Shown here: positions 17,453-25,567 of the stretch, piece after piece
How the letters are laid out: each line of letters starts with the position of its first letter
How positions within the stretch are numbered: position 1 is the stretch's first letter
Program-made: the position numbers and the translations under genes
Notes under the pieces: model-generated
What the model was told of the DNA's origin: nothing
What the model saw: only the letters and a program-made list of their open reading frames with translations
The model's database searches: none
Origin: SZUA-365 sp049663345
GTDB taxonomy: Bacteria > Bacteroidota > Ignavibacteria > SZUA-365
Reading direction: 5' to 3'
Length of the DNA stretch: 64,000 nucleotides
Assembly (NCBI GenBank): GCA_049663345.1
Contig: JBATDG010000072.1
Coordinates: 62,001 to 126,000, forward strand

Positions 17453-20080
17453 ATGATTTGTATTTCCGACAGTTTGAAATCCAGAAGCGCAAGGACCGGA
17501 ATGGTCCTTGCGCTGTTCGTGCTGCTCGCCAGTTCCATGCTGCAGGCGCAGGGCAATGATCGCCGTATGCAATGCACGGTGGTCGGACCCGACTCGGTTT
17601 TCTTTGACAAGATCGACTACAACCGCTACCTTCCCGGAACATTCAGCATTGATCTTGAGCTGCTGCATATCGGAGACGCAGCGATTGATTCCGTCGTCGC
17701 TTTCCCGCGATCCAATCAGCGATTCACGATCATCGCTCCTGCCAGCCGTCTGCTGGCTGCTCGCATGCTTCCCGGCGATACTTTGCGCGCTGATTTTACC
17801 TTGCAGGTTAATCCCCGCGCCGTGAGCGGACTTGATACCATCGTTGTCGCAATTTCCGGAAAAGAGGGCGCCAGGACTGAATGCCTGTGGGTCGTTTGGG
17901 TGGAGAAAGAATACCGTCCTGTGAACGAAGTAATTTGTCCTCCCGCCGGCAGCCTTGTTCTTGAATTCATCGACACGCTGAATCGTTATGAACCCACGCC
18001 GATGATTTTTCCTGTTTCAGTGATCAACCACGGGGACGCACCTTCCAAAAACACCCGGCTTTTCTATGTCGCAACCGCCTCTGTCTCTCCCGCCGATGGA
18101 CAGTCGCTGGTGCTTGATCTGGGTACGATTCCTCCGGGTGGACGAGCAGACAGAATTTTTCTACTCAATGCGGTAGCCAGAAGCACGGATACAACGGTCA
18201 TACTTCCTTTCAAGGCTCAAGGAAACGGCGGTCTTGGCGATCAGATCATCGACACTTTATGCAGCAACACGCTTGATATTCCACCTTCGCGCGACGTGTT
18301 GTTCGAACTCAGCTGCGAGAGTGATCCGCAGATCCGCTTCGAGGACGGTCACTATTTGCCGAATCCATTCGACTGGAATGTCACCGTACGCAACACCGGC
18401 AACAGCCGTGCGAAAAATGTGCGGGCTGTGATCTCTCTGCCGGTCGCGTATGTGCTGGAAAACGGCAGCACCGAATTGCTGGTAGGGGACATGAACCCGG
18501 GAGAGGAAAAGAGCGTCTCATGGACCATTCGCGCGAAACCGGTATTCCAGCCCGACAGCAGTGAAATCTGCGTACGGGTATTGGATGAATTCAACCGCAT
18601 GGCGACTTGCTGCGACAGTCTTGTATTACCAGCTATGCGTGAACCTGATTTGGCAGCGTCCTGCGTCATTGTACCCGATACAATCCGTGTCGATACACAG
18701 ACCGGACTGTATCAGCCTTCGGAATTTTACGTCGACATAGATGTTCAAAACATCGGAAACGACAATGCGGATTCCCTTTTCGCAGAAATAATTGTAGCAG
18801 ATCCGGATATCCGTATTGTAACGCCAGCAGCCTCCCGCGTCTTCGTTGCGGCGAGACTTGCTCCTTCGGCAGTTGCGCAATTGCAGTGGCGTCTGGCACC
18901 GCTTCCTGTGCAGATAGCGCGCGATCTGCAGATACGGATACGCATCTCGAGCCGCAACACTGCGACAGTTACAACGAGCTGCAATATTCATATCGATGCT
19001 GCGCTCATTCCGGCGCTTCAATGCAGCGCCGCCACGATCCCGGCTGACACGCTGCATTTCAATACATCGACGCTAGTACACGATGCCCTCACGTTCTCTG
19101 CTGTCGTTTCGAATCACGGAAGCATTGCCGCACGTGATCTTCAGGCGACGCTTCTGCTTCCTCCCGATATCAGCCTTCCGTCGCAGGAGGCCGCTGTCCG
19201 ATACCTTTCCGGACCGCTCGGCGTGGATTCGTCCTGGTCTGTGAATTGGCAGCTGCTTCCGGTGAAAAAGCGCGAAGGTTCACTCGACACAATCCGTGTA
19301 GAATTTCGATCGGGTACGATGGCCACGTATTGCGAGGATTGGATTTTTATCATCGGTATTCCTCCGGTCACCGTATTCACCATTCCCCGGAACGTCGTCG
19401 AACGTTACGACCATGAATTCACGATGCCGATTCTCATCGACGAGTCTGAGAACAAGGACATCAACGATATCGAACTTTTTGTCACATACGACAAAGAAAA
19501 AATTGAGTTTCTCGACTGGGAAACCGACGAAACGCTTCTTGCGACCGGTTGGAAAATCGGAGCTGGTGGCGGTAACGGTCGAGTGTCTTTCCATGCAATT
19601 AATGCTTCCGGAACTCTTTCCGGAATCGGTGAACTTATCCGCATGCGCTACCGGGTTCGTTTCGGGGACGGAAACGACATACTGCGATACAGCAATTCAC
19701 CACTCGAATTTGATTCGCTCTCAAGCAGCATTAACAGTGGCGGCATCCTCGCCCGTTATTATAACGGTGATGTCATCGTAAGCGGGGACTGCCTGTATCC
19801 CATGAAGGCGACAAACAAATACATCACTCTGAAAAACGCTCCTAATCCCTTCAATCCGTCAACCATTGTTCGCTGCAATCTTCCTGAAGCTGCGCATGTT
19901 TCCCTTACAGTTTTGGATGCCTACGGGAGAGAGGTCGCCAACTTGTACGATGGTCTTATGACAGCCGGCAGTTATGATTTTCCATTTGACGGAAGTTTCC
20001 TTGCAAGCGGCAGCTATCTTGCGCTTCTTCGCATCGATGGCACTCCGATCGCGCTGCGTCGAATGATTCTTCTCCGCTGA
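17453..20080 (+). CDS. Secreted CARDB-like repeat / cohesin-like T9SS protein, paralogue without VWA
   Basis: An 875-residue protein built like the upstream neighbour but lacking the VWA domain. It has a signal peptide with a basic n-region (KSRSARTG) and a hydrophobic core, and five beta-sandwich repeats opening with motifs such as RMQCTVVGPDSVFF and YLPNPFDWNV. A cohesin-like module (IPRNVVERYDHEFTMPILID) and a T9SS sorting domain (NAPNPFNPSTIVRCNL to LRRMILLR) follow. ATG 17453 lies 4 nt after the previous stop, so translation is probably coupled. ATG 17501 has a better AAGGA but would leave the signal peptide without positive charge. The pair likely arose by duplication and may form one surface structure. 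Confidence 0.82.
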   Translation: MICISDSLKSRSARTGMVLALFVLLASSMLQAQGNDRRMQCTVVGPDSVFFDKIDYNRYLPGTFSIDLELLHIGDAAIDSVVAFPRSNQRFTIIAPASRLLAARMLPGDTLRADFTLQVNPRAVSGLDTIVVAISGKEGARTECLWVVWVEKEYRPVNEVICPPAGSLVLEFIDTLNRYEPTPMIFPVSVINHGDAPSKNTRLFYVATASVSPADGQSLVLDLGTIPPGGRADRIFLLNAVARSTDTTVILPFKAQGNGGLGDQIIDTLCSNTLDIPPSRDVLFELSCESDPQIRFEDGHYLPNPFDWNVTVRNTGNSRAKNVRAVISLPVAYVLENGSTELLVGDMNPGEEKSVSWTIRAKPVFQPDSSEICVRVLDEFNRMATCCDSLVLPAMREPDLAASCVIVPDTIRVDTQTGLYQPSEFYVDIDVQNIGNDNADSLFAEIIVADPDIRIVTPAASRVFVAARLAPSAVAQLQWRLAPLPVQIARDLQIRIRISSRNTATVTTSCNIHIDAALIPALQCSAATIPADTLHFNTSTLVHDALTFSAVVSNHGSIAARDLQATLLLPPDISLPSQEAAVRYLSGPLGVDSSWSVNWQLLPVKKREGSLDTIRVEFRSGTMATYCEDWIFIIGIPPVTVFTIPRNVVERYDHEFTMPILIDESENKDINDIELFVTYDKEKIEFLDWETDETLLATGWKIGAGGGNGRVSFHAINASGTLSGIGELIRMRYRVRFGDGNDILRYSNSPLEFDSLSSSINSGGILARYYNGDVIVSGDCLYPMKATNKYITLKNAPNPFNPSTIVRCNLPEAAHVSLTVLDAYGREVANLYDGLMTAGSYDFPFDGSFLASGSYLALLRIDGTPIALRRMILLR

Positions 20081-20109
20081 TTTTCAGCTGATATCCACAA
20101 TAGGCTCCC

Positions 20110-20826
20110 ATGCCATTTCGATTTCTCTGCATCTTTCCCCATCCTGACGATGAGTCTTTTCTCATGGGCGGCACCATCGCAACGATGTCTGCTGCGGGCC
20201 ATGACGTTTCCTTATATACACTGACGCGAGGCGAACGCAGCCGCAACGGAAACACGCTGAAGATTTCTCCTGAGGAAGTCGCTATCCGCCGCAGCGGGGA
20301 AGTGAAAGAAGCGGCAAGAATTCTCGGCATCAAGAATTTTTATCAAGGGAATTACGCGGACGGAGGTTTGCGGGATCTTGATCTGCGAATTCTCGAACGC
20401 GATGTCGCCGCGAAAATCCGCGACCTGAAGCCGCATGTTCTCTGCACTTTTGATGTGCAGGGCGGCTCGGTGCATCCTGATCATATCACCGTGCACCATG
20501 TGGTGAAGCGATTGTTTCTCGAGATGAAGGAAGAATGTGACTGGCTGCAGCGTCTGTGCTTCTGCGTGCTTCCAGCCGCACGCATTGAACACTGGCCGCG
20601 TAAGGTGTATGGCGTTCCGGAGCAGCGCATCCATGCGGTGATAGATGTCGCAGCGGTTCATGAGATCGAATCCCGCGCACTCCATGCACATGCGACGGTG
20701 TATCGGGACGTCGAAGAACACAATTACGATAACTGGATGTTGTGGGAAAAGGAGTATTATAGCTTTTTTCAGGAAACCTCGCATCTCCCGTTTGACAATC
20801 TTTTTCACGGACTACATCCTGATTGA
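20110..20826 (+). CDS. PIG-L family (LmbE-like) deacetylase
   Basis: A 238-residue zinc-dependent N-acetylglucosaminyl deacetylase-like protein. The metal and catalytic motif PHPDDE opens the domain (residues 11-16) and a second HPDH lies mid-protein; both are intact. Family members remove acetyl groups from GlcNAc conjugates, as in bacillithiol (BshB), mycothiol or GPI-precursor synthesis. No bacillithiol partner genes are nearby, so the substrate stays open. The last codons (FHGLHPD) fall inside the first unit of a 39-bp tandem repeat that continues beyond the stop. Confidence 0.85.
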   Translation: MPFRFLCIFPHPDDESFLMGGTIATMSAAGHDVSLYTLTRGERSRNGNTLKISPEEVAIRRSGEVKEAARILGIKNFYQGNYADGGLRDLDLRILERDVAAKIRDLKPHVLCTFDVQGGSVHPDHITVHHVVKRLFLEMKEECDWLQRLCFCVLPAARIEHWPRKVYGVPEQRIHAVIDVAAVHEIESRALHAHATVYRDVEEHNYDNWMLWEKEYYSFFQETSHLPFDNLFHGLHPD

Positions 20827-20936
20827 GCAGCCACCTTCCATGTTCACGGACTGCAACCCGATTGAGCATCACCTTCGATGTTCATGGACTGCAACCCGAT
20901 TGAGCAGCCGCCTTCGATGTTCACGGACTACATACC
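20804..20936 (+). repeat. 39-bp tandem repeat spanning the PIG-L gene 3' end
   Basis: Three near-identical units (20804-20842, 20843-20880, 20881-20919; 39, 38 and 39 nt) and a partial fourth (20920-20936). Each contains TTCACGGACT (or TTCATGGACT) and GATTGAGCA. The first unit holds the last codons and stop of the PIG-L gene, so the later ones look like tandem duplications of that gene end. No function is evident. Confidence 0.85.
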
Positions 20937-20986
20937 GCATATTTCGAGCGGTATAAGCAGACATTCAAATATCCGGAGCTTATTCA

Positions 20987-21938
20987 GTGAACGGTAAAAA
21001 TGTAAGTCTAATCATGAACGTGCGCGGCTTGAATCCATCGGCTACGCTCGCCATCAACGAACGCAGCAATGCATTGCTTCGAGATGGAAAGAGTGTGTTC
21101 AAACTCGGTCTGGGGCAGTCGCCATTCCCCGTTCCCGAATGCGTGGTCAACGCCCTCCGCAATCATGCCCATGAAAAGGATTACCTACCCGTCAAAGGAT
21201 TGCAGGAAGTTCACCGAAGTTGCCCGGGAATTCGAGGTTATTCTGCTATCCGATGAAATTTACGGACAGCTCAAACATTCCGGCGGTCACTTTTCTGTCG
21301 GGCGCTTTTATCCGGAAGGGACAATCATCAGCTCGGGTCTTTCAAAGTGGTGCGGGGCAGGAGGGTGGCGTCTCGGTACATTTACATTTCCGAAAAGCCT
21401 CACCTGGCTGCTGGACGCCATGGCAGCGGTTGCCAGTGAAACGTTTACTTCGGTCAGTGCCCCGATTCAATATGCTGCGGTTCAAGCTTTCCGTGGTGGC
21501 CATGAAATTGAAGAGTATCTCAGTCATACACGACGCATTCTGCGTTTGCTCGGAACACGCTGTGCAGCAATTTTGAAAAACGCCGGAATTCTGGTTCACA
21601 ATCCTCAAGGGGCATTTTACCTTTTCCTGGATTTTGAACCAATGCGCGAACGGCTGGCGGAGAGAGGAATATATGATGGAAGGGAAATGTGCGAGAAGCT
21701 TCTCACGGAGGCGGGCGTCGCCATACTCCCCGGGGCGGATTTTGAACGTCCATTGCGCGAGCTCACTGCTCGTCTCGCCTATGTAAATTTTGATGGAGCC
21801 GAAGCGCTTTCAGCCAGTCGGGAAGTCTCGCTCGATCAGGAACTCCCGGAAAGTTTTCTGCAGACGCATTGCCCTGATACCGTAGAGGCGATAGAGCGAA
21901 TCGCTGCCTGGGTCAATGAATCGATTAATATGAGCTGA
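20987..21938 (+). pseudogene. Class I/II aminotransferase broken by an internal deletion and frame change
   Basis: The first ~70 residues (NVRGLNPSATLAINERSN to EKDYLPVKGLQE, frame of 20987) are a normal aminotransferase N-terminus. Near 21210 the homology jumps to another frame and much further along the fold: EVILLSDEIYG, then LSKWCGAGGWRLGTF with the Schiff-base lysine, VASETFTSVSAPIQYAA, and a normal C-terminus to 21938. The middle ~120-130 residues, including the cofactor-phosphate loop and the NPTG segment, are absent. Loss of about 0.35-0.4 kb with a frameshift fits the data. It could be a genuine pseudogene or an assembly error. The intact enzyme would have been a PLP aminotransferase of unknown specificity. 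Confidence 0.8.
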
Positions 21939-21982
21939 CCAGCAGCTGCGGTTTTTCAATTCCAGGCTGCCGGCCACTCACA

Positions 21983-24900
21983 TTAGTTTTGAGCGTACTT
22001 CGCGATAGTATCTTTGCTGAAGTCCACAGCCACGAGCTTGGACACGCCCTCTTCCTCCATGGTCACACCATAAAGCGAATCAGCTGCGGCCATCGTACGC
22101 TTGTTATGCGTGACGACAATAAACTGCGTGTTATTTGAGAATTCACCGATGATCTTGATATAGCGATCGATATTCGCGTCATCAAGCGGAGCGTCCACTT
22201 CATCGAGAATACAGAATGGACTGGGCTTCACCAAATATATAGCGAAGAGCAGCGCGATCGCGGTCAGTGTTTTTTCTCCACCCGACAGCATGTCTATTGA
22301 ATGAGGGCGCTTCCCGCGAGGCTTGGCGATAATATCGATTTTCGCCTCGAGCGGGTCTTCGTGTTCCTGCAGAATCAGATCCGCTTCATCGCCTTCATCA
22401 AACAGCGATTTGAAAATCTTGGTGAAGTTTTGTCGGATCAATCCGAAGGTCTCGAAAAATTTCTGCTTCGCGGTTTCGTTTATTTCACGGATCGTATCGC
22501 GCAAGGTTTGCTGCGACTCGACCAGATCCTGCCGCTGTTCTGTCAGAAGATCAAAACGCTCTTTTTCTTCTTTCCATTCTTCGAAGGCGAGAGGATTCAC
22601 CGGTCCGAGTGTCCGAATTTTCTGCCGCAGATCGTTGATTTCCTCTTTTTCCTGAGCGAGGTCAAAAACATCGTCTTCCGTTTCTTCATTCCGGGAAAGC
22701 TCCATCTCAAATTCATCTTTGGCGCGTTCTTCAAGCGATGAAATGCGCTGTTTGATTTCGGAGACCTTCAGCTCAATCTCATGAACAAGATTCACATTTT
22801 GCGTCTGTTTCTGCCGATCATCGTGGAGCGCTTTTTCAATACCGCGCAATTCCACGCGCTTCGTTTCCAGCTCCTGCTCGATTGTGGAAAGCGATTCACG
22901 CGAAGCGGCATGGATCTGCTCCATTTCTGAAAGCTCGAAGCGCAGGCGAGAGATGACGTCAATCAGTCCGTTAGCCGCTTCCTCGGATTCAACGATTTCC
23001 TGCGCTGCGGTTTCCAGCGCCTTCTCCGTCTCGCGCAGAGATGTACTGAGCCGCTCGAATTCGTTGCGAAGATTCTGAATCTCGCCGCGCATCTGAACCA
23101 CTGCCACGTTCGCGCTGTTCACAGTTTCGTTGCTGAGATTGTACGACTTTTCAAGCTCGGCAAGAATTTCATTTTCCTGCTGTACAGCGCCTTCGATTTG
23201 GCTTTGCTGAGCGCGAAGCTCTTCGACCTGAGGTTCGAGTTCTCCTCTCCGGGCAGAAATTTCTTCCTGCTCACCTGCGATGCGCTGACGCTCTTCCGCA
23301 TTCTTCTGTTCAATGCGCTCAAACTTCTCGATCTCGAACATCATTTGTGCGATGCGCCGTTCGTGAGCTGAAAGATCCTGCTGCGTCTGCTTCATTTTTT
23401 CAGCATACGTTCTGAGATCTATTCCCGTATACTCGAAATTCTTTTCCTCAAGAAATTCCTGGTTTTCGACGAGCTTCTTTTTCAGCTGTTCGACCTCGCG
23501 CGAAAGCGATGCGATCTGATCCTTCTTGCCGATCATGCTGCCTTCTTCCTGTCCGTGGCTGCCGCCGCGCACGATCCCATGACTGTCGAACATGTCGCCG
23601 CCGATGGTCACGCAGCGAAGATCCGGGTACTCACGGATGCAGGCATTCGCAACTTCAGTGTCGCGCACGATAAGGACGTGGCGAAGCAGCATGTTGAACA
23701 GGTGGTTGTACTGCGGTTCGTAGCGAACAAGGTCTACCGCCCAACCCAGAATTCCGTCTCCGGCAATTGAAAATGTGGAAACCGTGTTTTCGGGAATGCG
23801 TGCGAGTACGGCGAACGTCGCTTTACCTTTGCGATGTTCCTTCAGATTATGCAGACCGCTGATGGCCTCGCTAACATCGTTGACAAGAATGTAGTGCGCC
23901 GCTTCTCCAAGCACCGCTTCGATCGCTACACGCAAATCCTCGCGTGTGTTTACTGCGTCAGCGATGGTGCCGTAGCGTGATGTAGACCAGTCGCGGTTGC
24001 GCAGCAGATGCTGCACACTTTCGTTGTAGCCTTCAAGCCGGTCCACCAGCCCGTTAATGAAATCAATGCGCGTCATCTTTTCGCCGATCATGCTCTGAAT
24101 TTCAAAAGCACGATTCTGCAACTGATCAATTTCCGTGCGCAGCGCCTGCTTGTGCTCCTGCATCTGGTGAAACTCGCGCTCCGCGGCCAGGACCGTGTCG
24201 GAAAGAACCGCCTGTCCGGCATCCTGCTCTGCCAACTGTCCACGAATTGCATTCAGATTTGCTTCTGCGTCTTCGTCTTCAGAGGCCAGTCGTGCGATTC
24301 TGCTGTCTATTGCTTCGCGGCGGACATCGAGGCGTTCAATTTCATTACTCAGCTGCGAAGCGTTCTGCATCAGCTCCATGCGCCTTTGCTGGCGGCTCTC
24401 AGCCTGCAGCTTCTTTTGTGAAACATGTTCCTCGATTTGCAGATGGGCTTCGCGCAGCTGCCCGCTCTCGATCTCAGCCCATTCAAGCTCTGATGCCCGG
24501 CTTTCCAGCTGATGCGTCAGTTCTTCCTTGCGTGACTCTATACCGCCAATTCGGATATCATAATTATTTTTATCCTCTTTAAGGCGGGCGGCGCGCTGCA
24601 GCAGCGACCGCTCGCGTTCCTCGTTGACCAACAGCTGCTGCCTGGTATCATTGATGCGGGCAACCAGTCCGGAAAACTCGTGGCGGCTTGCATCGAGCCG
24701 ATGCTCGATTTCGTTTTCATCGTTCCGATGTGCTTCCAGCAGCGTCTCTTCTTCGTCCATCCGGGAAGTCATACTTTCTCGTTCTTCCATCGTAACGAGA
24801 AGGCGTTCCTCGAGAGGGGTCAACCGACGAAAGAGGTTATTGTAGTCCCGCTCGAGCACATCAACCTCGAGTACGCGCAAGCGCTCCATATACTCGTTGT

Positions 24901-25543
24901 AGCGCTCGGCTTTTTTTGCCTGGCGATTCAAGGAGTTAACGGTTTTCCCAACTTCGGTTATAATATCCTCTACTCGGAGGAGGTCGGCATCGACGTCACC
25001 GAGTTTACGAAGCGCTTCCTTGCGGCGCGCTTTATATTTCGTCACTCCCGCTGCTTCTTCAAACAACCGACGACGTTCCTCGACCTTGTCGCTGAGAATG
25101 GTTTCCACCATCTTCAACTCGATCACCGAATAAGCGTTGGACCCCATACCGGTATCCATGAATAAATTCAGGATATCCTTTAGCCTGCAGGTTGTCCGGT
25201 TGAGCTGATATTCGCTTTCGCCGGACCTGTACACCCGTCGGGTAATCGTGACCTCATTGTACTCGAGAGGGAGAATGCCCTTGTTGTTCTCAATCGTCAA
25301 GGATACTTCGGCCATGCCAATGGGCTTGCGAGTTTTTGTGCCGTTGAAGATCACATCTTCCATCTTGTCGCTACGAAGCGTGGAATACCGCTGTTCGCCA
25401 AGAGCCCAGCGCAGGGCATCGACAATATTGGTTTTACCACAGCCATTGGGTCCCACGATAGCAGTCACGCCATCGTTGAGAACGACGTTGGTTTTATTAG
25501 CGAATGATTTAAACCCAAAGATTTCGAGCTTGCTTAGATACAT
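21983..25543 (-). CDS. smc: Chromosome partition protein SMC
   Basis: A 1186-residue condensin ATPase that compacts and segregates origin regions. Layout: Walker A GPNGCGKTN (31-39), signature-associated head residues, long coiled coils rich in Glu/Gln/Arg, a hinge around residues 510-640, a returning coil, and the C-terminal ABC half with LSGGEKTLTA and Walker B CILDEVDAPLDD. All catalytic motifs are intact. It lies 24 nt downstream of a GH2-like membrane protein gene and may be transcribed with it, which is an unusual neighbour. In many bacteria SMC is loaded at parS by ParB, and two parS sites lie 3.5-4.4 kb upstream of the smc start. Confidence 0.97.
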   Translation of the reverse strand: MYLSKLEIFGFKSFANKTNVVLNDGVTAIVGPNGCGKTNIVDALRWALGEQRYSTLRSDKMEDVIFNGTKTRKPIGMAEVSLTIENNKGILPLEYNEVTITRRVYRSGESEYQLNRTTCRLKDILNLFMDTGMGSNAYSVIELKMVETILSDKVEERRRLFEEAAGVTKYKARRKEALRKLGDVDADLLRVEDIITEVGKTVNSLNRQAKKAERYNEYMERLRVLEVDVLERDYNNLFRRLTPLEERLLVTMEERESMTSRMDEEETLLEAHRNDENEIEHRLDASRHEFSGLVARINDTRQQLLVNEERERSLLQRAARLKEDKNNYDIRIGGIESRKEELTHQLESRASELEWAEIESGQLREAHLQIEEHVSQKKLQAESRQQRRMELMQNASQLSNEIERLDVRREAIDSRIARLASEDEDAEANLNAIRGQLAEQDAGQAVLSDTVLAAEREFHQMQEHKQALRTEIDQLQNRAFEIQSMIGEKMTRIDFINGLVDRLEGYNESVQHLLRNRDWSTSRYGTIADAVNTREDLRVAIEAVLGEAAHYILVNDVSEAISGLHNLKEHRKGKATFAVLARIPENTVSTFSIAGDGILGWAVDLVRYEPQYNHLFNMLLRHVLIVRDTEVANACIREYPDLRCVTIGGDMFDSHGIVRGGSHGQEEGSMIGKKDQIASLSREVEQLKKKLVENQEFLEEKNFEYTGIDLRTYAEKMKQTQQDLSAHERRIAQMMFEIEKFERIEQKNAEERQRIAGEQEEISARRGELEPQVEELRAQQSQIEGAVQQENEILAELEKSYNLSNETVNSANVAVVQMRGEIQNLRNEFERLSTSLRETEKALETAAQEIVESEEAANGLIDVISRLRFELSEMEQIHAASRESLSTIEQELETKRVELRGIEKALHDDRQKQTQNVNLVHEIELKVSEIKQRISSLEERAKDEFEMELSRNEETEDDVFDLAQEKEEINDLRQKIRTLGPVNPLAFEEWKEEKERFDLLTEQRQDLVESQQTLRDTIREINETAKQKFFETFGLIRQNFTKIFKSLFDEGDEADLILQEHEDPLEAKIDIIAKPRGKRPHSIDMLSGGEKTLTAIALLFAIYLVKPSPFCILDEVDAPLDDANIDRYIKIIGEFSNNTQFIVVTHNKRTMAAADSLYGVTMEEEGVSKLVAVDFSKDTIAKYAQN

Positions 25544-25567
25544 AGACTGTTACTCTATTAAACGACA

